Assembly: GCF_019249295.1 (NCBI RefSeq)
Contig: NZ_JAESDH010000003.1
Span: 124,001-188,000 of the forward strand
DNA length: 64,000 bases
Source of the DNA: Alteromonas antoniana
Lineage (GTDB): Bacteria > Pseudomonadota > Gammaproteobacteria > Enterobacterales > Alteromonadaceae
Reading direction: 5' to 3'
In this document: in pieces, positions 26,115-35,563 of the stretch
How positions within the stretch are numbered: position 1 is the first letter of the stretch
Layout of the letters: every line of letters begins with the position of its first letter
Position numbers and translations under genes: made by a program
The notes under the pieces: generated by a model
What the model was told of the DNA's origin: nothing
Database searches by the model: none
Seen by the model: only the letters and a program-made list of their open reading frames with translations

Positions 26115-27203
26115 TTAAGCCAAATCACTTTCGAAAATACTAAAATCGTAACTTCTTTCAATTTCGTTGACATCCTTCATTTTTTTCAAAGTTTCTTCTT
26201 TTTGAATAATTTCTTCGTCTATCATCGATGCAAAGTCATTTTTTTCATGTATTTCAAAGCAGGCTTTTAGTTCGTAAAGCTCCTCCAAAGAAAGCTCCCG
26301 GTTACTCCTTCTCGCCATCATTAACTCTCTTGCCCGGTTGTAAGCCTCGTCTTTAGTATATTCATATGCTCGACTATCCGAGAGGGATTCCGGCTGACTC
26401 CATTTATATAGAAACTTGATGCGGTCAACCTTGGAGCCTTTTTTCAACAACTGGTATCCGAGGTTGCCATCCTGTCCATTTATCAGAGTAAGACGTTTAT
26501 TCAGGACTGAATTATTAGAGAGAATTTCTATTGCTGGCTTTACTACCCGGTTCATGAACTGGCTGTTTTGCGTGTAGGATTTTTTCAGGACATTACCATG
26601 CTCATCATAGACCCCAAACATCGTTTTTAAACTTTCCAGTTTCAATGGATGCAAGCCACTATCATTCTTAAATCGGCTAAGGATTCGTAACAGGCGCATT
26701 GCATGACGATTCTTTCTAACACTGACGAATCCCCCCTGCTCTATCTCAGCAAATCCCCTGGAGGAGAGAAACAACTGATCATATAATGCCTGCGATGGCT
26801 GTAACAAAAGACCACTTGAATCATATACGCATTTAGTGAACAGATTAGCGTGCTCGAATTTGGAACCATTTGAGTCAGTTTCATACTTGGATCGCGTCTT
26901 CATCAAGTTCTTACACGCATCATTTAGGAGTGCATAAAGATTCTTTGAGTCGGTATTGAAGATATCCACAAGAATATCTGGCTCGAATAAATAGGCATTT
27001 ACCTGACCCACTGGATTATCTTCAGATTGGACATTTATGACGTTCTCTCGTGAACAAAGTAGCGAAAGGATGATCTCTTCAGCTGAAGTAAAATCTTGTG
27101 AACTGAATATGAATTCATGAGATTGTTTAAATGTCGACTTCATTGACTTCTGCGAGACAACGATGGTCCTCTGATTATCCGCTGCCGCTGTATTGTTTAA
27201 CAC
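26115..27203 (-). CDS. Rep_3-family replication initiator (origin 2)
   Basis: 362 residues. It has the two winged-helix blocks of Rep_3 (RepE/RepB-type) initiators: around residues 60-190 (LFEPDILVDIF, GGFVSVRKNRHAMRLLRILS) and then about 190-260 (LESLKTMFGV, QFMNRVVKPAIEIL). The C-terminal 100 residues are charged and helical. It lies next to a 1-kb A+T-rich region with tandem 21-bp iterons and DnaA boxes, so it should open origin 2. A second initiator on the same molecule, at 19113-20654, makes this a two-replicon element. Confidence 0.85.
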   Translation of the reverse strand: MLNNTAAADNQRTIVVSQKSMKSTFKQSHEFIFSSQDFTSAEEIILSLLCSRENVINVQSEDNPVGQVNAYLFEPDILVDIFNTDSKNLYALLNDACKNLMKTRSKYETDSNGSKFEHANLFTKCVYDSSGLLLQPSQALYDQLFLSSRGFAEIEQGGFVSVRKNRHAMRLLRILSRFKNDSGLHPLKLESLKTMFGVYDEHGNVLKKSYTQNSQFMNRVVKPAIEILSNNSVLNKRLTLINGQDGNLGYQLLKKGSKVDRIKFLYKWSQPESLSDSRAYEYTKDEAYNRARELMMARRSNRELSLEELYELKACFEIHEKNDFASMIDEEIIQKEETLKKMKDVNEIERSYDFSIFESDLA

Positions 27204-28200
27204 TACTAGTCCCTCCGTATGAGCGGCCTAGTCTACTATAAAAAATTTTTTTTATAAAAGATCCCCCTTCTTTGACAAAAAGTTCCATAATGGAATTTTT
27301 AGGAATACATAATATATACGATATGCATAATCAAGGGTTGATTCAATAAAGAGCAGCAAAAACAACAACTTAAGCTGTTCGATTAATGATCCAACCCCAA
27401 AGTGGACTTGCACATGCTGGATCCTTGTACAAGTGGAAAAATCCTAGATAAAGCAGAAGCGGTCGATTAATAGCTTTAGTACTGAGGTAAATAAAAGCTA
27501 TATAAAACAAATATATAACACTTCCCCGGTCTTAATTTGTGAAAATACTTAGGTGTTGAAGAGGTGCAAAGAAAAAATCGTTAATAACCAGTAAACAATT
27601 GAATAAACGAGAAATAACTTTGTTTTTTTGTTTTTTTAACCCAGAATCAAGCATGATTTTTCTTAGATATATCATGTGAATTACCTAAGAAATGTCACGA
27701 GATTGGTGAGAGAACCCCTCAATCCCAGTTAAAACGTGGCTTCAAAGAAATTACAGTATACTCTTATGTGTGAAAAATCTTAGTTACTCCTCAATTGAAC
27801 TAGGTTCCTTCACACATTAACTAATTTTATTCACGCAAGACCTAAGTAAAAGATCGTTTTGCCTAAGTTTAAGATCCAAACGCCTAAGAAAATGATCCGA
27901 TATTCGAAGATTGATCACCGCAGATCTAACTTTGTTAACAGTGAAAGAAACTAGATGCCGCGTAAATAAAGGCTTTACCCGCATTTTGTTGGCTTTGCAT
28001 AAGATCTATATAAGATCGATAAGTCCAAGATACATAACAATACTTACTCTATAAATCCTTACTATACGCGATGTGGATATGTGCATAACTAAAGTTATAC
28101 ACATTCCCACAACGGATTCATTTTACATAAATAAGTGAAAATACTGTTGAGAGTGTAAAATTACACTGGTAAAGTAAAATGAAACTTATAGGAGGTAGAG
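27204..28200. other. Probable replication origin 2 region
   Basis: About 1 kb without genes, strongly A+T-rich. It contains a window-wide motif copy TATACGATATGCATAAT (27315-27331), three tandem 21-bp iterons (27841-27903), scattered CCTAAG/CTTAGG copies (for example 27548 reversed, 27683 forward), and DnaA-box matches TTATACACA (28095-28103) and TGTGCATAA (28080-28088). The ParA gene follows with a perfect AGGAGG site. Confidence 0.75.
27841..27903 (+). repeat. Three tandem 21-bp iterons (origin 2)
   Basis: Units start at 27841, 27862 and 27883, each CCTAAG followed by about five bases and GATC (CCTAAGTAAAAGATC, CCTAAGTTTAAGATC, CCTAAGAAAATGATC). The period is exactly 21 bp, two helical turns. 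They are unlike the 23-bp iterons of origin 1. Confidence 0.85.
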
Positions 28201-29427
28201 ATGATATTAAATGCGCTAGAGAAGGTAAAAGCTGCAGTCACTAAAACTTTGCGTGATAGAGTTCAGGCTGTATTAGATGCATCTGTAAAAAATGACGTAA
28301 ATGTCGTGAATGAGAATTTGGCTTTAGCTAAGTCAGAATTGGCAGCTGCTCTTGGGGTGAGCCGTCCAACACTTAATGCAGCTATGGATGAACTGACAGC
28401 TTCAGGTGAGCTTGAAGGGATTATTCAAAAAGGCAATCGATATCTGCTTGATCTTGAGCATTGCCATTTAATCGCTGACCATATGAAGATTAAGAGCTGG
28501 AATGACTCTGTAGGCTCTAAACATATTATAGTAGATGTGAATATGAAAGGTGGTACAGGTAAATCTACTGTATCAGTGAATATGGCTGCTGGCCTATCTT
28601 ATGGTATGACAGAAAGAAAACGATGCCTTCTGATCGATCTAGACCCTCAAGGCTCTGACCGTAATTTTTCACAGCCGGACATGGAGAAAAGCAAGGATAT
28701 CTTGACCGCTGTTGATCTCATGCTTGCCGACTACGAGAAAGACGAAGACTATAATGATTATCACAAATACGTTGAGCGGGTTGGTCATAAAGCCCTTGTG
28801 AAGATGTCTTGTCAACCGACTCAGTATCCAAATATGGATATACTTGCCAGTTTTCCGTTGGACGACCGCTTCAATCAGTTTGTATTTGAACACTTTAAAG
28901 ACGATTACATGTCTGCAATGTCATTGTTGAAGGAACGGGTGATTGACCAGGTTATTGATGATTATGACCTAATATTTATTGATTGCCCTCCGAGCATGGG
29001 GCCAATTGTATGGTCGGCGTTAGAAGCTGCTACTGGGATAATTGTACCAGTGACGCCGAAGAATCTTGATTGGATGGCTACAGTCACATTTTTTCAGCAA
29101 TTGCCAAAGCGTTTGGCACAATTACCATCAAAAGGTAAGAACTTACAATGGTTTAAAATACTCCTCAATAACGTCGATCAGGAGCATTCACGAGACTCAG
29201 TCATGGTTTCTGAGATTCAAAATGCTGTGGGTGCTGAGAATATGTTTCTACGCGTGATCGATCGTAGTACAGCGTTCGAAGTAGCATCGCAAAACTTCAG
29301 AACTGTTATTGATATTAGGCCCAAAGACGATCTGGTTAACCCCAAGCAGTTGAGTAATGCAAAAGATTGCATTAACAATGTTTGTCGTGAACTGGTCTCA
29401 ATCTTGAAGTCTCATCCGGGAGTTTAA
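28201..29427 (+). CDS. parA: ParA partition ATPase with N-terminal HTH
   Basis: 408 residues from ATG 28201, ribosome site AGGAGG. Residues about 42-68 form a helix-turn-helix (LAKSELAAALGVSRPTLNAA), followed by a wing. The deviant Walker A KGGTGKST is at 116-123, then LIDLDPQGSD and, later, IDCPPSMG. This is the P1/F-type large ParA, which segregates plasmid copies and also represses its own operon through the N-terminal domain. ParB follows after three bases. Confidence 0.95.
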   Translation: MILNALEKVKAAVTKTLRDRVQAVLDASVKNDVNVVNENLALAKSELAAALGVSRPTLNAAMDELTASGELEGIIQKGNRYLLDLEHCHLIADHMKIKSWNDSVGSKHIIVDVNMKGGTGKSTVSVNMAAGLSYGMTERKRCLLIDLDPQGSDRNFSQPDMEKSKDILTAVDLMLADYEKDEDYNDYHKYVERVGHKALVKMSCQPTQYPNMDILASFPLDDRFNQFVFEHFKDDYMSAMSLLKERVIDQVIDDYDLIFIDCPPSMGPIVWSALEAATGIIVPVTPKNLDWMATVTFFQQLPKRLAQLPSKGKNLQWFKILLNNVDQEHSRDSVMVSEIQNAVGAENMFLRVIDRSTAFEVASQNFRTVIDIRPKDDLVNPKQLSNAKDCINNVCRELVSILKSHPGV

Positions 29428-29430
29428 GCT

Positions 29431-30402
29431 ATGGTATACGATAGAAAAAAAGCTCGTGGCTTGAGTGAACTGCTTGAAGACAAGGTAGATGAGTCTGCAG
29501 TCGGCCAGAACTTCACACTCCCCTCCCCTATCGATGGAAGGGATCTTAACTACAAGTGTGAAGTGATTCCTGGCAGGGAACTAACCGGCAAAATACATGA
29601 CTATGACTTCAATTACCGTTCGTACAAGATGCTGACGGAATTCTCTGTAAGGGATATTTTGCCGTCCATCAAAGAGTCTGGTAAAAACTCCCATGCGGCC
29701 ATAGGTGTTCGTAGAGACGATAAGATTCTTATAATTATGGGTCTTCGTCGCGCTAAAGCCGTTGAGGTGGCTGATGCCGATTTAGTCATATTTATTTTTG
29801 ATGATCTGACCGACGATGAGATGACACAGCTGGCTCAGACATCTGACATATACATGACGCCTTCTTTCTGCGACATAGCTTTTAAAATTTGCCGTTTTCA
29901 GAATAGTTTAGCAGTAGAGAAAAAGCTTTCTCACAGGGAACTGGCAAAGAAATTCAAGGTTTCGCTGGGTACGGTCACTGAGGGACTTAAACTTCAAGAT
30001 TATGATGATGGATTTTTCAAGCTCTTCCCATCTTTAGACTGCATAAAGCAAAAGTTTATGCGTGACATTCAAAGGTTAGGCGGTCCAAATGTAATCGATC
30101 AAAGCGTCATATCTGAAGCTCAGATACTGATACATGAAGCTGTTCCTGAATTTTCCACCGATAGTAAGGAGTTGCAGAGACAAATAGCGGTCGTTGAAGA
30201 CATCATTAAAGGTGTGCTAATAAACGATAATGATGCGAATGTCACTTCGTATACTGGGCCTTTCCAAGAAGGAAAGCTTGGCGACGGAGGAAAAGTTGGC
30301 TCCGTAAAGATCACCAAGTCAGGACCTGTTATTACAATTAAGGATAGGTATTTAGACGAAGCTAAGCGACATAAGCTCCTGGAGTTCCTCAATACCCTCT
30401 GA
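29431..30402 (+). CDS. parB: ParB partition DNA-binding protein
   Basis: 323 residues, three bases after parA. The ParB/SopB-type N-terminal part includes GVRRDDKILIIMGLRRAKAV, the helix-turn-helix is SHRELAKKFKVSLGTVTEGLK at about 170-190, and a C-terminal dimer region follows. It should bind the six GTTCAAC-type palindromes directly downstream and load the partition complex. A terminator-like hairpin follows. Confidence 0.9.
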   Translation: MVYDRKKARGLSELLEDKVDESAVGQNFTLPSPIDGRDLNYKCEVIPGRELTGKIHDYDFNYRSYKMLTEFSVRDILPSIKESGKNSHAAIGVRRDDKILIIMGLRRAKAVEVADADLVIFIFDDLTDDEMTQLAQTSDIYMTPSFCDIAFKICRFQNSLAVEKKLSHRELAKKFKVSLGTVTEGLKLQDYDDGFFKLFPSLDCIKQKFMRDIQRLGGPNVIDQSVISEAQILIHEAVPEFSTDSKELQRQIAVVEDIIKGVLINDNDANVTSYTGPFQEGKLGDGGKVGSVKITKSGPVITIKDRYLDEAKRHKLLEFLNTL

Positions 30403-30415
30403 TTGAAATTCATAT

Positions 30416-30440
30416 AAGGGGCGCTCAAAGCCCCTTTTCT
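30416..30440 (+). terminator. Terminator after parAB
   Basis: AAGGGGC (30416-30422), seven-base loop, GCCCCTT (30430-30436), followed by TTCTC. Confidence 0.75.
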
Positions 30441-30465
30441 CTCCCCACCAGAGCTCTCGAACCCT

Positions 30466-31270
30466 GTTCAACCGTTGAACACTTGTTTATCAGCTATCTT
30501 TAGCACGGCCAATCTTCATCATACTACCGTTTCTACTTCTCAAAACATTCAAGTATCGATGTTCAACCGTTGAACGTTCGCTTGCTTAAACTTATTAATA
30601 TATGGTGAGAAGCTCGTGTTAATTCTTGCCCCCTTGGCTTTGCTGACAATATGCCACCCGATGGCGGTGTTCAACCGTTGAACGCTCGCTTTCACAAACC
30701 TACTATTATTAGCTTTGAAACGCGTGTTATTGCTAATCAAATTCGCTTGACTGTCTATATCCTCGCGTCAGTGGTGTTCAACCGTTGAACGCTTAATGTG
30801 TACTACTCTTTCCTATTTTATTTGCATACAAGATTTTAAGCGGTTTGCATAACTTCGAAATAAACCGCTTTATTTTGCAATGTTCAAATGTCTAAGTTTG
30901 CTTAGATCTCCCTTTTTAATCTGACTCTCCCGTTTATTTAGGTCTGATGGAATGTAAATAGAAAAACTAATGCTCATGTGCACTGTTCAACGGTTGAACA
31001 CGTGAGTGCAACGTTTTTTTATGACTTCACTTGAGGACTCCAACAGAGTTTGTAATTACCGCTTTATATCGCCCATTCCCTATTAAAGTATTAAGATCGT
31101 TCATAACAGGGCAGATTTTGTTAGGGACTATTATATGCATTAGTTTGCATGGCTGAGATTAGCGAGAAAACCCGATGGATTTTCTCTATAGAAGGTTGCT
31201 CTGATGGGGGGAGGGCTCAGTTGTCGATGTTGGTCTCAAATCGCAATAAAGGGGCGTTCAACAGTTGAAC
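30466..31270. repeat. parS: Cluster of six parS-type palindromes
   Basis: GTTCAACCGTTGAAC occurs at 30466, 30561, 30669 and 30776; GTTCAACGGTTGAAC (its complement) at 30985; and GTTCAACAGTTGAAC at 31256. Spacing is about 95-107 bp for the first four. The cluster follows parB and ends two bases before the stop of the primase gene. The region holds no gene; it is the probable plasmid centromere. A window-wide-type ATGCAT copy is at about 31135. Confidence 0.85.
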
Positions 31271-31272
31271 GC

Positions 31273-32427
31273 CTAAGGATGTATCCCAAACGAATCAAGC
31301 GCTTCGGCCTCTACAAGGTCATCTACTGAATTTTTTGAGGCGCTTCGAAGTGCATGGCTTGCTACAAAATCCTTAGCGCTTAAAGCCGATTCCATAATAG
31401 AGTAAAAGGCAGATTGCCCTTTGTTCCTTAGAAATTCATCTGGATCCATATTATCAGGCAAAGCTATGTAACTAACTCTATTATTCTCGATCACAGAGTT
31501 GTGACTTTTAATAAAGTCGAGAGTTGAATTGACTCCCGCTTTATCTCCATCCTTGCAAATAATTACCTCGTCATATGAGCGCAGGATATGTCTGACTTGG
31601 CCTGGGTTCAGAGCAGTGCCAAGGCCGGCAAAATAGTCAAATCTATCCGCTCGCTGGGTACCAGAGATCACATCCATGTATCCTTCAACTACAACAGCAA
31701 CTTCTTTCTTTGTTTTTTCTACAGTAGGGGAGGGGACTGTGTAGAGGCTATTTCTCTTTTGGAAAATTAACGAATTAGATGAGTTGATGTATTTGGCCCT
31801 GTCACCTTCCAGTTGTCTTCCACCAAATGCACAGATTTGGCCATACTTATTCTTAATCGGGAACATAAGTCTATTCGAGAATAAACTAAAATAGCCTTTG
31901 TCTCTCTTAGACTTGGTAATTAGACCGAGGTTCTCCAATAGCTCAGCATCAAAATCACGAACTAAATTGTCAATAAACTGCTTAGAGCCGGGAAAAAAAC
32001 CAATCCCTGCGTGTTCAACGATATCACTGCGCAACTCTCTGCTCTTGAAAACATAGTCCCTGGCGTTAGCCGCCCATTTATTGTCTTTTTGTAAGTGTTC
32101 GCGAAGTAATTCATTAACGCTTTGATTTATCTTGTAAAGTTTTAATTTGTCTTTCAGATCTGGGAGCACTTCCGTCGGTATCTTCGTTTTCTGCATGCGA
32201 CTTATGAGAGCTACGGATTCGCTTAAAGATAGGTTGTCACGCTGCGCTAAATACATTGCCCCATCGAATTTCACACCGCATGCACTGCAGCAATAGTGGT
32301 TATCTTGAATTGTTGCAGAACCGGCATCTACGTGAAAGTCACAGTCAAATGATTCTTGATGAGACTGTGGTCCTACTAATGAGCGGATATCAAAGTTGGA
32401 AAAATTTATGTTCGACATGATTTTCAT
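31273..32427 (-). CDS. DnaG-like primase
   Basis: 384 residues from ATG 32427, chosen because the upstream TTG 32451 lies in an operator-like motif. The N-terminus has a zinc-binding CHC2-type pattern (CDFHVD ... CCSACG). The core reads NRLMFPIKNKYGQICAFGGR, and the TOPRIM domain contains VVEGYMDVI and CKDGDKAG. It makes RNA primers for the lagging strand or for the incoming transferred strand. The C-terminal helicase-binding part is short. No helicase partner lies adjacent. It is transcribed away from the transfer operon. Confidence 0.9.
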   Translation of the reverse strand: MKIMSNINFSNFDIRSLVGPQSHQESFDCDFHVDAGSATIQDNHYCCSACGVKFDGAMYLAQRDNLSLSESVALISRMQKTKIPTEVLPDLKDKLKLYKINQSVNELLREHLQKDNKWAANARDYVFKSRELRSDIVEHAGIGFFPGSKQFIDNLVRDFDAELLENLGLITKSKRDKGYFSLFSNRLMFPIKNKYGQICAFGGRQLEGDRAKYINSSNSLIFQKRNSLYTVPSPTVEKTKKEVAVVVEGYMDVISGTQRADRFDYFAGLGTALNPGQVRHILRSYDEVIICKDGDKAGVNSTLDFIKSHNSVIENNRVSYIALPDNMDPDEFLRNKGQSAFYSIMESALSAKDFVASHALRSASKNSVDDLVEAEALDSFGIHP

Positions 32428-32440
32428 TATTGAATCAAAA

Positions 32441-32458
32441 GGTATACACAAAGCATAA
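32441..32458 (-). promoter_or_regulatory. TATA/TGTGYATA motif upstream of primase
   Basis: Minus-strand TTATGCTTTGTGTATACC, nearly the mirror of the copy at 46181-46199. It lies 14 bases before ATG 32427. Confidence 0.45.
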
Positions 32459-32493
32459 CATAGTGATAAGATTGCGGCGACTATGCACGAGAG

Positions 32494-32511
32494 TTATGTG
32501 TTGTGCATCAT
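32494..32511 (+). promoter_or_regulatory. TTGTGCAT motif upstream of dotI
   Basis: TTATGTGTTGTGCATCAT, 23 bases before the dotI start. Two motif copies thus flank the divergent primase and transfer operons. Confidence 0.45.
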
Positions 32512-32534
32512 CTGTAATGTGAGATAGAACCCAA

Positions 32535-33254
32535 ATGGCAGAAAAAGAAATCACTAGACAGTCCAGAGCGAAAAGAGCCCCGCGCAGTGAAAAGCCAGCT
32601 CCAAGCAAAAAGAAGCCTGGTTTAGCCGGCCAAGCTACCGAGTTGCTATTTTCCCAGTACATGCGAACACTTATCTATAAAAATTCGTTTAGCGCTACCG
32701 TGTCTGTGACAAAGCTGTCAATGGCCCTGAATATGCTACTGGTTGTTGCTTTGATAGTTCTGATCGCAAAGCCCGAGCAGCAACCAACGGTCCTTGGTTT
32801 GCAAGAAGATGGACGTTTCATTGAGCTAACGCCCTTGGACCAGAATGTACTTAGTGCGCGCCAATTAACTACATGGGCCGAAGATTGCGTTCTTGAGCTT
32901 AATTCATACACATTTTATACCGCTATCCAGCACCTAAATAAGGTCGTTCCTCGCTGCTTCACTGGTGAAGCTGGCAATTCTTTTATGCGGAATTTCCAAA
33001 AAAACGTCTTGCAAGATATCAGGACCTACGAACAGTCATTTGAGGCTAGCCTAGATGGAGCTGGAATTATTACTGCTGAAGGCGTGGTTGATGGAAGAAA
33101 GGCTTATCGTATTGAAATTCCGCTATTGATAACACGCTATGACCAGGACCGTGAAAGCCGGACATTTCGGTTTCTAATCAAACTGCAGATTATTCGTGTT
33201 TCACAGCAAGAATTTCACAAAGGCGTCAAAATATACAAATACGAGGAAGCGTAA
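32535..33254 (+). CDS. dotI: DotI/IcmL (TraM) type IVB secretion protein
   Basis: 239 residues. A basic cytoplasmic N-terminus is followed by one membrane helix at about 61-78 and a periplasmic NTF2-like domain (LTTWAEDCVLELNSYTFYTA, then RTYEQSFEASLDGAG...). This is the DotI/IcmL/TraM layout, an inner-membrane VirB8-like core component. It is the first gene of the transfer operon; the stop codon overlaps the ATG of dotH (3254 shared base). Confidence 0.85.
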   Translation: MAEKEITRQSRAKRAPRSEKPAPSKKKPGLAGQATELLFSQYMRTLIYKNSFSATVSVTKLSMALNMLLVVALIVLIAKPEQQPTVLGLQEDGRFIELTPLDQNVLSARQLTTWAEDCVLELNSYTFYTAIQHLNKVVPRCFTGEAGNSFMRNFQKNVLQDIRTYEQSFEASLDGAGIITAEGVVDGRKAYRIEIPLLITRYDQDRESRTFRFLIKLQIIRVSQQEFHKGVKIYKYEEA

Positions 33255-34201
33255 TGAGAGCCGCAATATTCCTTTTATTCACTATCATTGTTTCTCTCGA
33301 TGCACAGGCCTCTGACAAGAGTGAGAGTCCTGCAGGTGAGGTGCCCTCTGACGTCGATATTTTGCTGGATCCCGATGTGTTGCCGGAAATGACTCCAGAG
33401 ATGATCTTGTCTTTTTTGCTCGAAACAAATCCGCAAAAACCTGAATGGATATATGCAAAGAAGGTATTGCTTGAGCGAACTCGCAAAGCGAACGCAACTC
33501 CGGTAAAGGCATATAGTGAAAATAAAAGCGACGCGCTAATTCCTTTATCTTACGGCAAGCAAAGAGTCCCAAGTGGAATAATGCTCGAACCTTTTAAATT
33601 TACCACGGTGAATTTTATAGATGCCGCAGGCCAACCATGGGATGTTGCTACAGTTAAGCCGTCCAACAACAACTTCACTATTTTAGGCGATAGCGATATA
33701 AATAAGGACGATAAACAAAGTCGGAATCACTTTGTCATAAGAGCAGAAGAGGACTATCAACAGGGAAACCTATTAGTCTATTTGTCCGGCTACCCTCATC
33801 CTATATTAATTGAAGTTGCTTCCGGTGAACTAGCGGTAGATAGGGTCAAAACCTACAAAATAATGGCTTCTTCTCCCTCCGTGCAAGCCAGGCCAATTGC
33901 AAAAAACACAATACCTTCTCTAGGAACGGGAGAGCTAAGAAGCTTTCTTGTCGACCCACCAGGTGAGTCAATTGTTGTCCCGGTGCGAGGAGAAGGGGTC
34001 GACGTATATCGATATAACGGGGACTACTTTGTAGTTACTCGCTTCGAAATAAATGTGCCGTATGAAGAGGTAGAGTTTGGATCGGGAGGTTACCGGGTTT
34101 ATAAGGTAGCCCCTGAGTCAATGCTCGATATTTTGACTTTCACGCACGAAGGCGAGTTAGTGTCCTTTGAATTAATGCTTGAGGACGTCATCAATGGCTA
34201 G
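33254..34201 (+). CDS. dotH: DotH/IcmK (TraN) outer-membrane core protein
   Basis: 315 residues with a signal peptide (about 1-20, cleaved after AQA) and GAGGAAG ribosome site. The central part reads DALIPLSYGKQRVPSGIMLEPFKFTTVNFID and GNLLVYLSGYPHPILIEV, the DotH/IcmK pattern. It forms the outer-membrane ring with DotC and DotD. Its 3' end overlaps the dotG start by 8 bases. Confidence 0.85.
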   Translation: MRAAIFLLFTIIVSLDAQASDKSESPAGEVPSDVDILLDPDVLPEMTPEMILSFLLETNPQKPEWIYAKKVLLERTRKANATPVKAYSENKSDALIPLSYGKQRVPSGIMLEPFKFTTVNFIDAAGQPWDVATVKPSNNNFTILGDSDINKDDKQSRNHFVIRAEEDYQQGNLLVYLSGYPHPILIEVASGELAVDRVKTYKIMASSPSVQARPIAKNTIPSLGTGELRSFLVDPPGESIVVPVRGEGVDVYRYNGDYFVVTRFEINVPYEEVEFGSGGYRVYKVAPESMLDILTFTHEGELVSFELMLEDVING

Positions 34202-35552
34202 TGTGGGTATTCTCAATTCATTGAAAAACGCCAAGCAAGGTTTTAAAAATCTTCCTGATGAGGCTAAGACAAGCTATTACACCGGTTTTGGTTCACTCGT
34301 TGTGATAATCGTTGTTCTGATCTTTATCTTATCACCGTCGAGTGACGGCGGGAGTGAACCCAGCGATAGTGGAGTCAGAAGTAAGGCAAGATCCAAAAGT
34401 GCGAATGTTTCTCAAGGGGAAAGAATCCCGCAGCAGCTGGCTAGTGAAATAGTAACCAGCCGACGTAATTCACGAGACAACGAAGACGTATCATTTGACC
34501 GATTCAGCGATAAAGAAGAAGCGCTGAATGAACGACGGGATGATTTCATAAAATCGGTAAAAACTGATATTACTCAGTTGAACGCTAAGCCAGAAGAGCC
34601 GAAGCCCGAGCCAAAGCCGCATGAGCCAACAGACACGCCAATTCAAACTGATTTAGCCCTGGAGGATGACAAACAGACTGAGCCTGAGGAATTGTTCTTA
34701 GGGGCAGTAGATAGCCAGAGTACCAATCCTGACACTACAAAAGGCACCGTACGCGGATTGTTACGAGACCCTGAACTTATGCAGTCCTGGATGTCTCTGA
34801 TAAGCCAGCAAGATACCGAAGCTCTAGAAAGCAAATCTGTACAGATGGGCACCACGGTTACATTTGACCTTAGCAAGCCTAAAACGGACTCAGAGTCGGC
34901 AGATAACGACAAACTTCCAGCTCCCGACCAAGAGTCGGTTGATGAATCCAATTACAGCGGAGATGTCTTTCTACCTGGTAGAAAAATTCTCGCAAGAATT
35001 GATGGGTATGTTGAATCTGATACGCAAACACCATTTATTCGACTCCGCCCTGTCGAAGGCCCTGACTCTTGGGTTAACGATGCGATATTTCTCGCGAAGC
35101 CCGAACTAGTTGAAGGGCAGGGATTCGTTATAACGACGCAAACACTTACGTACGGCAGCAATAGCGGGTCATTTAGTGCAGTGGCAGTAACGCCGGATGA
35201 CAGTAGTAATGCAATACTCATGGATGACTTTGAATCGCGAGAACTACAGAGGCTTGCATACATAGTTACAGGAGGAGCGCTGTCGGGTATCAACACTCTG
35301 GCCAAACGGGTCGGTACCACGGTTAGCACTGGTGATGAAAATATCGTCTCAAGTGTGGAATTGAATAAAGAAAACATCGCTATATCAGCTTTCGGTGGTG
35401 TGGGTGATCGTGGTGAAGACTACCTTTTTAACAAGGTCGCTAATACAAAAGATAACCACATCTTAAAGACTAACAAGCTAGTGGGGCTGATGATTCTGGA
35501 GAATCCAAAGCACTCCTGGCTCCCTCCTTTAAATAAGAAATATGTGTACTGA
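34194..35552 (+). CDS. dotG: DotG/IcmE (TraO) VirB10-like channel protein
   Basis: 452 residues from ATG 34194 (a TTG at 34179 has a weaker case), GAGG upstream. Order: short N-terminus, membrane helix about 34-50, proline/glutamate-rich spacer (~125-160), and a C-terminal VirB10-like domain from about 255 (FLPGRKILARIDGYVES, then QTLTYGS, then SAFGGVGDR). The spacer is short next to the DotG of Legionella. It bridges both membranes as the channel core. Confidence 0.9.
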   Translation: MASVGILNSLKNAKQGFKNLPDEAKTSYYTGFGSLVVIIVVLIFILSPSSDGGSEPSDSGVRSKARSKSANVSQGERIPQQLASEIVTSRRNSRDNEDVSFDRFSDKEEALNERRDDFIKSVKTDITQLNAKPEEPKPEPKPHEPTDTPIQTDLALEDDKQTEPEELFLGAVDSQSTNPDTTKGTVRGLLRDPELMQSWMSLISQQDTEALESKSVQMGTTVTFDLSKPKTDSESADNDKLPAPDQESVDESNYSGDVFLPGRKILARIDGYVESDTQTPFIRLRPVEGPDSWVNDAIFLAKPELVEGQGFVITTQTLTYGSNSGSFSAVAVTPDDSSNAILMDDFESRELQRLAYIVTGGALSGINTLAKRVGTTVSTGDENIVSSVELNKENIAISAFGGVGDRGEDYLFNKVANTKDNHILKTNKLVGLMILENPKHSWLPPLNKKYVY

Positions 35553-35563
35553 CAGAGGCAATT

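Noticed and set aside
30549..30740. Minus-strand 63-codon frame across parS
   Set aside because: It spans two parS palindromes and intergenic DNA, has no ribosome site and contains repeated RLN peptides created by the palindromes.
30466..31270. CRISPR-like or integron repeats
   Set aside because: Short perfect palindromes next to parAB fit parS; the spacers are long and share no pattern.
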